Part shown: piece by piece, positions 12,110 through 24,047 of the stretch
Numbering within the stretch: the first letter of the stretch is position 1
Layout of the letters: each line of letters starts with the position of its first letter
Source of the DNA: Spinellus fusiger
Taxonomy: Eukaryota; Mucoromycota; Mucoromycetes; Mucorales; Phycomycetaceae
Length of the DNA stretch: 64,000 nt
Assembly (NCBI GenBank): GCA_025094145.1
Contig: JALLLS010000004.1
Location: forward strand, 310,001 to 374,000
Direction: 5' to 3'
Translations under genes and position numbers: made by a program
Notes under the pieces: model-generated
Database searches by the model: none
The model's input: only the letters and a program-made list of their open reading frames with translations
Told to the model about the DNA's origin: nothing

Positions 12110-12295
12110 TTTTATAGAATAGAGAAAGAGAAAGAGAAAGAAAATCACATTAGAGAGAGATTGTTTATTTATCCAAGCACCCATTCTGTCGATAAAAAAT
12201 AGTCACATAGCAGGGTACCTTCATTGGAGAATAATAATGGGAATTGGACTCACTAAAAGTACTTTTTATACTCAGAGTGAGGCGGTAGAGGTGAC

Positions 12296-13503
12296 TTCTT
12301 ATACACCCAAAGATTTTTGGGATATATAAGGAAATATTCTGAGAATAAAGTCGCAATATTATTATGATTGGCTAATGTGTTTAAAAAGGCCTTTTCGATG
12401 TCTAAATGAACAATTTCAAACTCTGCTTGCCTATTCTAGCAATGACTATTGACTTTGTAATTAAAAAGTATAGAATTGGCTGTAAAAACAAGACATAGAA
12501 CAAGAATCACTCCAAAATGACAACTTAGTCACTGATATTCTTCTCTTAACATGATGTGCTATCCATAAGCCCATAGTATTTACAGTATAAAATTGATTAA
12601 GAAAGATGTATTACAGAACTTATAGAGTTAATTCTAGTGGTCATTGTCCATAAAATAGAACCAAACCCACTTATATTAACAAATGTATAGCCATTCATTG
12701 AATCCATATCCATAATCACTTTAACAACTATGTTATTGTAACTGGTATTAACAGTGGTGCTTAATGATAACAAGGTATTTGTTAAGATATTATTACAAAT
12801 ATGGAAGTATTTGATCCCTGACATTAATATATGCTAGAAATCTTTCCTATGTTTTTGGAAGAGATTGCTTTTGTAATTGTATATAGACTAATGTATCAGA
12901 TAGAAAAATTATATAAGCTATCTATCTATTAGATAGAAGAAAGCCTTGAAAAACATATTTCTAATATTACAAACACTCCTTTTGTTTCAGATTTTTTGAA
13001 CAATATTCCCCTCTTTTTTGTTATTTATTACACTGTCCATACAATTTGATACTCAAGTACTCATCAAGATGAGCATAAATAAGCAAGGTAATGTACTATT
13101 ATTAGCAATGCAAAACAATAGAAGAAAGTGATAGACACTACCAAGGACTATAGTGATAAATAGGTAAATAGTGTCTTCATCTGGGCTTGAGCTCATTATA
13201 TTCTACAAGACACTCATTGTATTATTATTAGGCAAGTAAAGACTCCTTTCAAGTCAGTCTTAGGTAGTCTTCTATACTATCTAGGATGTCTAGAGTATAC
13301 TCCTGAGCATAGTTATCTATCTCCCAAGGATAAGGCACAAGGCCTTTAGGTTGTGGATTCTATTGATATTAGTGAGTGCACTTAGGTAGCATCTATAATG
13401 CATAATATAGTATTATCTATACTATTATAATAAACAATTTTATTCATAAACAATATATTTTACTGATAATACAATTTGATATTGAGATATCCACAAACCT
13501 TTG
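12296..13503 (-). mobile_element. Fanzor-linked repeat, truncated copy B
   Basis: Two blocks, 12296-12830 and about 13015-13503, match the 5' portion of the Fanzor-linked repeat in the same orientation as copy D (62925-64000). The first block encodes a short conserved frame (around 12597-12800, minus strand) that also appears in copies A, C and D, with the shared string IMDMDSMNGYT. The middle (12835-13010) has diverged. No Fanzor frame is present. Copies B and D start at the same point (ACACCCAAAG-like), which suggests a defined non-autonomous derivative and not random truncation. Confidence 0.6.
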
Positions 13504-13525
13504 ATTTTAAACACAGTTCCATAAA

Positions 13526-14930
13526 AGGGCAAAAATTGGGTGCCTCGTAAAAGGAAGGAGATATCACCGCTTAAAGACCAGAGAAAACTTTGGGTGTGTA
13601 GCATAACAGCTCTTAATAGATACATATTGTACGCACATCGTTTAAACATTCCTATAAAACTGTCGACATTTATCCAGCTAAACAAAGACTTGATAATAAA
13701 AGATATAGTTGAAAATAGAAGCACATCATAGGCTGATATTAGGAGGATATGGAGTAGTCGATTGATATCGGGGACAGATAAAGAGGATACAGTTGAGGTA
13801 GATTCTGAAAAGTAAATTGGTTGGAACTGCTGGAGAGTGAACTGGGAAGCTTCTATGAAGATAAGCAGTCAGTATCAGGAGCAGAAGAATCCTTTTCCTT
13901 CAGCGTAATACGCTAAATATAGACAATGACCCTGAGCGAATTAAACATCATTTCATTTGGAAAGAAAGAAATGATTACTACCAACAAGAGCATCAAGTCA
14001 GTGTATGATAATGCACATAAAGATGCTATGAAAAAGGCTCTAAAACCAGGAGACATGGACAAGAGATTACATCTTTCTGCCTTGTTTGATAGCCCAAGAT
14101 CAACGAAGACAACAAGACAGTATTTAGTGCCTATTACACGGCTATCGAGGAACATTATCAGATGCATAAAGATAATGGAGATGGCTATAGATAATAGAAC
14201 AATTATGAAAGTAGAAGGAGTTCAACTCAACAGTATTGAAGAACTAACTCTTTATCACATAACCTTGGATATCTACTTAAATCATTCTATGAATTCAAGT
14301 GAATGGCAATCAGGCGAAATTGATGCTATTACTAGATCAGCAAGCTGTTTATTTGGTTCTTTATGGTCTCCTCACGATAAAGTAATAGCTTTATGGTATG
14401 CTAAAAAAAAAGAAGATTATATGATATACATATATGAATATGTATACTGACTTAAAACTGAATATCATCATATAGGAGTTTCACCACGGTAGTAAATAAG
14501 TAGAATATGCCTGATACAGTTTCTTCACGACCAGATATGGTGTTTTCCACCAAGCTGTTTGAAATAGGAAATGGGGAAGTCAAACCCGCTAATACACCTA
14601 AAGCATCTATTGACCTTGCCCGTACCAAAATACTTGAAACTTGTAAAAGACAGTTACATTTGAAATTGAAGAATGCAAAATCATTGAGAGAAGCCGTAAC
14701 TTTTGGTGTACTAATATACGGTAAATGGAGCAGCAAAAAATAAAGAACTATGAAAGGAAAATGACTAATGCTTACTTTATTACTTTATGTCTATCTTACG
14801 AAATTTATATAGTTACTTTTAATGATGGATATTATTCTTACGAGCGAATCTCCGTGGGACTGATGCCTACATCCCATACCACATACAAATGTACAGAGAA
14901 AATGTTAATGGATTTGATTTAATAAAAGGT
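13526..14930 (+). pseudogene. Broken gene with PD-(D/E)XK-like motif
   Basis: Several coding-looking pieces on the plus strand in different frames: 13526-13731, about 13818-13913, 13926-14450, 14507-14743 and 14725-14922. The fourth carries RPDMVFSTKLFEIGNGEVKP, which fits the P-D...E-x-K pattern of PD-(D/E)XK nuclease folds, followed by a helix-rich ARTKILETCKRQL segment. The fifth (about 14761-14922) seems to continue the same domain after a frameshift. Stops and frame changes at 13729, 13911-13918 and 14741 indicate decay, although unrecognised introns cannot be excluded. I associate such proteins with dispersed multi-copy families in Mucorales; the nuclease assignment is inference from one motif. 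Confidence 0.45.
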
Positions 14931-16040
14931 AAATTATCAATTCATACTACAGATACATGGTACTAAATGCCACGTGTAGAAATCAATGAACCTATCTCTG
15001 CAAATAGATGATAACACAAATAACAATGAAGAATTCGTCATGGTCGATAAAAATCAACCTTTACCTACTGTATCGTATAGTATGATTTTACACACTCAAT
15101 ATTAGTTATACTACCCCATCATACAAATCCTGTAGTATTTATATTCTTACTACGAGAACAGCTTTAGTTGACATGATGATGAATTCTATATTTATCAAAA
15201 ATAATTATAATCAGTTTTTCTAATTATTATTTTAAAAAAATATCTGTATACTTTAAGATTTTGAGTGTAGTGCTTTATTGAATTCTATCTTCTTTGTTTA
15301 GACTTTATAATCTTCATTCTCTGCTACATGGCCAATATCCGAATTTATTGGAGTGTTTTACTTTCACTGGGTTAAGGGTCAAGCATCCATCGAAAGGGTA
15401 CTGTTATTTGGACCGCAATTTTCACAATTTGGACCGCAAGATATATATACTTTATCTTAATAGTGGTATGAGTCTATGAATTCCTTTGATACAAGCTTCA
15501 AACCTTCAATGTATAAAGAGAAGATTGATGCATGTATACAAAGGATTTATTATTATTATAACCTGTTTAATAGTCTGTTGGTCTACCTTTGTCATTCATC
15601 ACTCCCTAACACCTTATACTAACATTGGGTCTGTCAGTATAGTCTAGAGAGGATTTAATGCCATAATTTACCCTTTAATCCTTTGTTCACTTGCTTCTAT
15701 GGATGTCAGAATCCTATTTAAAAAGTAGGCAATTTGCTCTATGATTAATAGACTAAACACTGAAGTTCAGAGAGGTATGCTTTCTTCATGACTTTGTTGT
15801 GATATGTGATTCTCATAGTGTAATTTACCACAAAGAGCCTCTCAATATCTTTACTACTAAAGCACCTTCCCACATGGACACTCTCATTCACTGAATGTGC
15901 TAACATGACTGGGGGATGGGAGATGATAAGCAGTCTTGTCCTTCTTTATGACTAACATTTCTGCCACTAGCATAGAGCCTTACTCTGTTCTCATCAGTCG
16001 ATACAGTAGCCTAATCCCCTCTTTTTTATTATTGTTATTA

Positions 16041-16074
<34 letters not shown>

Positions 16075-17493
16075 CAACGATGAACTTTCTCTCAATGTGG
16101 GGTGAATCCTTAATGACTCCAGTCTTTTGAGAATAACTTACTATATTCCCTACAGTCTAATATGACAGATTGAATAGGTAAGATATCTCAACACTAGGCA
16201 CTACTGACAGGTGTACTCGCATGTGATTTGAGGTGTGAGTCTACACATTGATCTCTTTTCTCTTATCAGAGAAAGACCTAGTAAGAATTGGTCCTAACAA
16301 ACAATAGCAATGGTATCTACCTGTTTATTTTCTTGACTTAAGATTGAGTAGCTTACTTTATAATAAAAGGAAAGGGTGTCGATTTAAATAGAAAGAGAGA
16401 GAGAGGGAGTTGCATCTATAAATAAGGAGATCAGAACAATAGATCGCTTCTTCACTATAAGATCTTTTTTTCATTTACAAATAGATTGAGTTGTTTGTTT
16501 GAACCGTGTCTTTATTTCTGCCTTTTTTTGTTCTATCAGTTTAATTTTAATTTTTATCAAGGACCTTCCAACACTGTAGTGGCAAGCAAATGAACCACTG
16601 CAGCCTAATATAACTATTGTATGCTATTGTTATTAAAAGTAGAAAAGGTGTCTTTATAGGAATATAATTCTGATTTTCAAAAGCACAGGCACATTTTATT
16701 GATGACTTTAAATGTGGTAGATCGGAATATAGAATCCACTCGGATTTCTTAAGCTATTCTGTAATGAGGTATGAATAAGGTACGGGTCTATCACGCGATA
16801 AGTAGTGTGTTCTTCTATGAGGGATGTATGATACAAATGGTCAGAATGCACGCACCCTCTATTGGAAGCGTGAGGCAGTAACATGGCAACACTGTGGAAT
16901 AATAAAACAATAAAATACTAAAATACTAAAATACTAATAACAAAATTGTTAAAATAGTATATTGGAAAACAGCTGCTTTATTGTATTTGTGTGTGGATTT
17001 CATTAGACAAGTCTTCAAGAAACAAAGCCTGAATATAGATCTGCATAACAGACAAAGAGTGTTTTTTTTTAAAAAAAAATAAAGTTCAAGTGTGTTTGAA
17101 TTGTATTATCTTTACAGGTCAATTTAAGAATCTGTCAAACATACTCTTCTCTGTTCTATTCTGCCAATCGTCGTTCAGACAAATGTTCATGGGCACTACG
17201 AGTGGTCAAGAGTTGGATACCGTTGACTTCCACAAGCATGACCAGAATAGAAGCAAGGCATTCAACAACTAAGAAAGGACATGGTGCACACAAACTAACA
17301 GCAGACATACATCTTTTTCATTTTAAATAGTTAGAAATACTGTGCCTTGAATTTGAATTCATATTTATTTCATTCTTCTTTTACTTGTTTTCTTTCTTTT
17401 TAAATTTCTCTTTATGTGTGCACTGAGATTGCTACTCTTTACATTATAGATCTATCTGTATCGACTCCTTTTTCTTTTTTCTTCACATTCAAT
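14931..17493. other. Intergenic region with (TTA)n tract
   Basis: No convincing gene. A (TTA/TTG)n microsatellite lies at about 16021-16075. GA-rich and T-rich runs occur near 16390-16405 and 17060-17080. The last 200 bp are pyrimidine-rich and probably act as the promoter of the endopolyphosphatase gene. Confidence 0.5.
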
Positions 17494-19150
17494 ATGAGCA
17501 TTTCGAGCCATCTTTTTATCCTCGGTAGTTTGCTGGTGCTTTTAATCTATACCACACAGCCCCCCTCTCTTCTTCTTCTCCGTGGTGCTTCTATGGGTCC
17601 TATTGCCTACCATTCACCAGATCTCGCTTGGAATACCCATTTATTAGTTAAAACAGTACCAAAAAAGCATGGTTACTTTTTACATATCACAGACATGCAT
17701 GTACGTTGATAGACTCTTTTATTATTATTGAAATTTACCTAATTCTCTCTTAGGTAGATGATGACTATACACCAGGCGCCACTATTAAGTCCGCCTGCCA
17801 TAAAATAAAATCCTCTGGTAGCTCTCATGTAGCAGGGCCTCTTGGAACACCGGGTGAAAAATGCGACTCTCCACCACAATTAGCACAAGCAACACTGGAC
17901 TGGATTGCAAGAGAGTGGAGGGATAAGCTGGATTTTGTAGTATGGACTGGTGACAATGCAAGGTCAATTTACATTACATTTTATTCTATTATTAGTATGA
18001 GTACTATTCTTATCTATATCTATACAATAGGTTACTTACCTGTCTTTTTTTGTATTATAGACATGGCTGGGATAACTCTATCAAAAGAAAGCGCAAGGAC
18101 GTCTACTCCACCAACCAAAAAGTCACTGACATGATACAAAGAACATTTGGGTCGTCGCACTCTGCTACTTCTCTACCTGTTATTCCCTGTCTAGGCAATA
18201 ATGACGTTTTCCCTCACAACTCTATTCATGAGGGTGCCAAGGAGAAAGATCTACTGTCTTTTTATGAACATTTGTGGAGCCAATGGATTCCTGTGGATCA
18301 ACGCTCTTCATTTCGCCAAGGTGCTTATTTTGTCACTACTGTTAGTCCCCACTTGCAGGTCGTTTCTCTCAACACACTTTACTTTTTCAATCGAAACCCT
18401 GCTGTCATGAACTGCAACAAGGGTTCGCCTGGTGATAAGCAGCTTTTTTGGCTTGAGAAGCAACTGACACAAGCACAGTTGCAAGGTACAAAAGTATATA
18501 TCATGGGGCATGTTCCGCCTAGTTCACGTGATTTCTATGGTTCCTGCTTGAAAAAGTATATTTCCACTGTTTCTAAGTATACAGATAATGTGATGGGCCA
18601 GTTTTTTGGCCATCTCAATATGGACCACTTTATGCTCTACAGTGAACAAATGAAAGTGCAGGACATGCCTTTCTTGCCTGACTTGCAGGAAGACCACGAT
18701 GTTCATACCACCCGTGATATTGGGGCTTATGTAACCTGGTTGCGAGATATGTATGTGTCCCTTGAGTCTGTGAGTGATCCTGGTCAGACGTCTTCTCCAA
18801 GCTCTCCCCTGCTTGTGGTGCAGGTATCTCCCTCTGTACTGCCTGTTTATTGGCCAGCTGTTCGTATTTATCGTTATGACACTGGTGAGGGAGCTGATTA
18901 CGGCACACTCTTGGGATATTCACAATACCATGCCAATGAATCTGCTTATCATGCTGCCTCTTCTGGTCCACTGGAATACAGCTTGGAATACACAACAGAA
19001 GAACTGTATGGACTTAAGGATTTATCGGCAAAGAGTTATTTTCAGATGGCTAAGCAAATGGTACAAGGAACTGAGGAGGGCAATAGGACTTGGAAAGCTT
19101 ATTTACAAAATATGTTTGTTCAAGCGCATAATAGTAAATTTAATGGATAG
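17494..19150 (+). CDS. PPN1: Endopolyphosphatase (Ppn1 family)
   Basis: Cleaves long inorganic polyphosphate chains inside, in the vacuole. Three exons: 17494-17700, 17754-17962 and 18061-19150, giving 501 aa. The N-terminus has a single hydrophobic helix (about residues 6-30) that would act as a type II signal anchor. Metallophosphoesterase motifs in order: HITDMH across residues 64-69, WTGDNAR at about 133-139, GNNDV at about 184-188, and GHVPP near 284, which together supply the metal ligands. Introns are 53 and 98 nt and keep frame; the second splits an Arg codon. An in-frame ATG 26 codons further upstream exists, but the chosen start puts the hydrophobic anchor at the N-terminus and follows a CT-rich promoter tract. 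The protein is shorter than yeast Ppn1, mainly at the C-terminus. Confidence 0.93.
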
Positions 19151-22100
19151 TCTTTTTTCTTTTTCTTTTTTTTCTTTTCTATCTATACCCTTTTCTCATG
19201 TATATAGAACATACCTAGCTGTGTATTTACTTTGATAATTAAATTACATATATACATATTCACTTATTTATTTATTTATATGTCTATCTGTCTATCTGTC
19301 TATCTGTCTATCTGTCTATCTATCTGTCTATCTATCTGTCTATCTATCTATCATCCCTTTAAACCATTGTACATTTCTGAGAACGAGTCGACAGTAATAT
19401 CATAAAATAGGAGCTGAGACCTATACTGAGTATAATAATAAACAAATTTCTCTTATCAGGCGACTATTATCCTTGCTCATTCTATCATTGTCATAAGAAT
19501 TACTTTATGGAGAAACAGTAATAACGTGGACTAGGCATTCTATCTCTTTTTGGAATAGACCAGAGCCCAAGGTAAAAAAGTTTATTTGTATAGGAGGGCT
19601 TGTCAGGCTAATCAAGTGATTTAACATGGTTCTGTTTCTTCAAGAAATAGATAATGTGTCATGGCAGTCATACCAGGCTCAGTGTTCTATGAAAAGAGTA
19701 GAGATGATTCTCTTTGATGACCTTGCACCTCTGCTTAGTTACCTGTAGTTAGCTATAACTGCCTTAAGAGTAATAACAATAACACTAATAATAAAAAGGT
19801 AATAACCAGACGCAGACGTATTGATTGTTTGTTTTGTACCTGAAACTTAAGGCCCTTATCAACATCGAATAAGTGCCATCTAAAAAGGACTGTGTTTCAT
19901 TCTATAGTTCAGAACATTACACTTCTCATCCGTCACTCTACATAATATGAGTACAATATTGATAGCAGTGTCTCTCAAGATACTAAGAATAAACTCTATT
20001 ACTCCAGATACACAAGTGGATAAAACTATGACACTATTATTTTGCTGATGTCAATTCTCATCATATAGAAAGTAAATACATCTGACATCAAAACAACTAT
20101 TTCTTTCTATGCTCAGTAAATGGTATGAGGAAATGATTCACTTGCTGGGTACATTTCTCGAAGCATCTATGCAATAAAAAGAGAGACTTGATTATTTTAC
20201 TATTGTTAGACTACCTTTTTTACTCGACAGACAATGTCTATCTTTTATACACACTCTACAAGGTTATTGTTGTTATTATTGTTCTATAGATTTATAGATT
20301 TATTGTATAAACAATTGCATTGCATTGCATTTCTTTAATAATTTCTTTAATAATTTCTTTATTTAATATTTCTAATATTTCTGATCCATGTTTTAACTTT
20401 AGTATTGGTCACTCTTTCGGTATGAAATTCATTATAAACACTTTTTACTCCTTATTTCAAGCAGAAAGTAAAACAAGTCGTACAGCATGATCATTGGTAG
20501 TCTTGATATTAACTCCATCTTCCCAAGATGGAACATACACTGTGTTTAGAATGATATATTGAATAGTATTAAACAAAAAGTAGCTATTCTTGTATAGTGC
20601 TATACAATCACTGTTCTACAATATAATATAAAATAGACATAATAAACATAATAAACATAGTAGTAGGAATAGTAGGAATAGTAGGAATAGTAGGAATTAG
20701 TATCAATGATTTGGTTTGGTTGAGTTTAGCCAAATTATATTGGCATGATCTCTCACATTCAATAGTAGAATGTTCTTCTCATTTACTGTTTTTTTTTACT
20801 AATAAAAATAATTCAGCATGAAAAGAGAGTGTATTATGTTTATCATAAAGACAAACAAACAATGACTGTAGAGTCTATCCTATATATATGCATAAAGTAG
20901 TATCATTAAGATAGATAAGGTCTATTCTCATCACTATAAACTGTTGTGTTGTTATTAATTCTTCATTATCTAGTCATTACGGCAATACCACTTGTTCTTA
21001 TTATCTTGGTGGGATGATCAGTATACTTTTATTGTGAAGGGAGAAAAAAAAAGACTGATCATCCCTTGATCTCTTTTTTTTCTTTCTTTTTAGTTTTGTA
21101 TCTATCCATTTATGTTTGGCATTGATTTGAAACAAGTCATTGTCTTGTACAAATGCATGATAAAGAGGTGTAGGATCAAAGCTACAGTGTCTTTATTCTC
21201 TCAACAAACTATAAACAACTACTGTGGGCTCTTTTTACTAAATAAAACACTTGGATTGGCATGACATTATCAACTCAGCTAAAGAGTTGATTCTTTTACA
21301 CTAAGAGACTGTAACAATAACACTACTACTGTTCATTTATACAAGCAGAATAAACACATTATTGAATGTTGATGAATTTCCTTCTGTAGAACAAGCAGTA
21401 TGAGTGCATCAGGGCAGATAGAGTAAGCCTAGAAATGGCAAATAAAAACAGAATACAAGTCTCTTAGGAATAGTGTGTGTGCAGGAAATAAATAAATAAA
21501 TAGAATTAGACAGCAGTTGTTTTTATCTTTAGTATTAGACTGTAGCCTCTCTAAATATACAAAATGGGACTACTGTTCATAGTTAAGACACTCTTTTCTA
21601 TTCATGCTCTATTCAGTTGTAGAATCACATTACACAATACCCTGCTTATCTTTAGTATGCATGGGTTAACCACTACCATCTGTCTTGTGATACTGCAATA
21701 TGCTTAAAGGCAAAACGCATAAGAACTGCATTAAGATAAACACAATTGAAACTACATCTATCTATAAAATACAAAAAGAAGAGTCAAGAAAGTGTGGGTG
21801 GGTAATGACAGGAGAAATCTGCAATGTTTGTGCTTGTGAATATGCTTACCATGCCACAGACCTTTTCTATGTTTATAATATATTATGAGAGAAGAATTCT
21901 TTCTTTCTTTTACAGGAGAAATTTAGAAGGAATGAACAAACACTTTATGCATACACTTGAACTTTTTTTCTGGGGACAGACACATCTCCTATCACTGAGT
22001 ACAACTGAAATCTTCTTACCCAGTCTCATCCTATTCCAACATAGATGACTACTCTCTCTCTTTCTCTCTGTGTGTTTGTGTTTGTGTTTCTGTAGGATAG

Positions 22101-22262
22101 AGCAAAACACTCTCTATTGACTCAAAAGAAGGTTCAAAACAAATGTGTATATTTATTATAGGATCCAAACAATGGAAAATGGCAAAAAACCAGCTCTTCT
22201 TTCAAACAGAATATATGCACATGAAAGGTTTCAATAGGAACAGAAGAGAACGGATGAGTTAA
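19151..22262. other. Intergenic region with TCTG/TCTA repeats
   Basis: About 3.1 kb with no recognised gene. A tetranucleotide microsatellite (TCTG/TCTA)n lies at about 19277-19351 and short AGGAATAGT repeats at about 20660-20700. The final part is the 3' flank of the RanGAP gene. Confidence 0.5.
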
Positions 22263-23569
22263 TTAAATATGTGTCTTTTCAAGTGTTTCTGCCAACTGAT
22301 CTACTTGTTTTTCATTGGAGGTCTTTGTAGATTCCTCCAGTTCTTCAGACTTGTCTATGATCTGGTAGTCTTCCTCTTCCTCTTCTTCACTGTCTACTTC
22401 TTCCATATCGTCTAATTCATCCAATGCATCTTCATGATCCCATACTTTCAATGCCTCTACCAATACCTCCACAACATCATCCTCTGCATCAAACTGATTG
22501 CCATTCAACTCAATCACTACCAACTGACTCAAATGACTCTCAATAGCCTTGGCCAGCCCTTCCACTGCACCTGCCTGGATCTCATTGTACTGAAGATGAA
22601 GCTGAGTCAACTTGCTATTGTGTCCTTGCTGCAATGCACCTGCTAATGCCAACCCACCCTTGTGCGATAACAAACAATCGCTCACATTCAGGATCTCCAA
22701 CAACGGCCACTCTGCCAACACCTGTGCCAGTGCCAGACTTCCCTTGGCAGTAAACGTGTTGTCCTGAAGATCAAGGTGGCGCAACTTGCTGCAATGCTTC
22801 AACCCCTTCATCAAGGTACACACACCATCGGAACGAATGCCATTCTGAGGCATGCGCACTGTCTCCAAGGTTTCATGAGCAGCAAACGCATCTGCCAATG
22901 CCTGACTCGATCCATCCTCCAACCGGTTACGACCACAGATCACAGTACGTAAACACGACACACGGTTTTCCTCCCGAGCCTTGTCAGCAGAAGCCTGGAG
23001 TGCACGGGCAATCATTGTGCCTCCTCCAATGCCAAGTCCGTTGTTGTTGAGGCGCAGGGTCTGTAAGGTAGGAGACTGGGCAATGAAGTTGACAAGGGGT
23101 TCTGCTCCGGCCGGTCCAAAGGCGTTGTCCGACAAGTCGAGTTCGGTGAGTTGGGTGTGTTCAAGGGCATCACACAGGGCTTTAAGAACACAAGGGATCT
23201 CGGATAGCAGACGTCCGGTGAAGATATCAGAGAGAATGGCTGTCTTTTTTATAGTTTCATAGTTAACACATGGTTCCCTCTTTTGTTATATACATATATA
23301 CATATATCTCTATCTCTATCTCTATCTTCTGTCTGTTGTCTACCACCTACTTTAAGAGTAGTTCTTTTGCTCAAGGAAGCAGCAAGAGCCTGGCCTGCTT
23401 CTACACCAATAGTGTTTCCACTGAAGATGATCATTTCAAGCTGGTCCATAAGATCAAGTGCATCACAAAAGGGCTTCACATCTTGTGCTGTATTGAGTTT
23501 CAATCCTTTTCCCTCAATAGAAAAGAGGGTATTGTTCTCAAGACTATACTCGTTTACGGCTACAGACAT
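22263..23569 (-). CDS. RNA1: Ran GTPase-activating protein (RanGAP/Rna1)
   Basis: Stimulates GTP hydrolysis by Ran in the cytoplasm and so maintains the Ran-GTP gradient for nuclear transport. Two exons, 23351-23569 and 22263-23243, with a 107-nt intron in phase 0, give 399 aa. The start FSIEGKGLKL region, the SDIFTGR motif at residues 78-84 (its Arg is the catalytic finger in the family) and a run of leucine-rich repeats up to about residue 320 (for example LRHLDLQDNTFTAKGS) are followed by the acidic tail at about 340-370 that is typical of RanGAP. A start 4 codons upstream (23581) is possible. The 60 bp before the ATG is almost pure pyrimidine on the coding strand, a common fungal core promoter style. 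Confidence 0.95.
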
Positions 23570-23640
23570 GCCCAGCAACAAAAATAGAAGAAAAAGAAAA
23601 GAAGAAAAGAAAAGAGAAGAGAAGAAAATAAGGCCAACAA
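23570..23640 (-). promoter_or_regulatory. CT-rich promoter tract of RanGAP
   Basis: On the minus strand this stretch is almost only C and T, ending close to the RanGAP start codon. Such tracts mark many fungal transcription start regions. No TATA box is evident. Confidence 0.45.
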
Positions 23641-23846
23641 GAAAGGGTTGGGACGTGCCTCAATTTTTTTTTTCATTTATCACGTGAGAGATAAAAGGAA
23701 GAAAAGAGTAAATCTTTTTTTTTGTAAAGGAGTGTAGCCCGTTTTTATTGTGAATTCACTATATACGGAAATATCACAACTCTTGTTTTTATGTTTTTCT
23801 ATTTTCTAGTTGTTGTTGTTGTTTTTGGGTGTTTTGTGTTTTATGA

Positions 23847-23987
23847 TTAAATATAGTTATCCAAGCTCAACTCGGCCTGTAGCTTGGAGACCAGGCGATC
23901 TACCGTTGTCAAAACATGGTCAGGGTTGAAAGGAGTGTAATAAAAATAAAGGCCCAGTGGTGTCTCCAAATAGCTAGCATAACACAG
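23847..23987 (-). pseudogene. Orphan 3' exon of an unknown gene
   Basis: A 46-codon frame ending in TAA, preceded by a good splice acceptor (CTCTTTAG at the 23988 side). It reads like a conserved C-terminus (YLETPLGLYFYYTPFNPDH, then DRLVSKLQAEL). No upstream exon of the same gene is recognisable: a MULE begins 61 bp further upstream at 24048, and an inverted-repeat element follows at 26727. The gene was either cut by these insertions or its first exons lie beyond 29.8 kb with very large introns. I do not recognise the protein. Confidence 0.5.
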
Positions 23988-24047
23988 CTAAAGAGAGAAG
24001 CAGCGGTAAGATCGGGGTAGCAGGGGAGAGGAAAAAGGAGAACGACG

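Noticed and set aside
15936..16130. 64-aa protein with poly-Leu
   Set aside because: Translation of a TTA/TTG microsatellite.
22981..23262. 93-aa plus-strand protein
   Set aside because: Shadow frame over the leucine-rich repeats of RanGAP.
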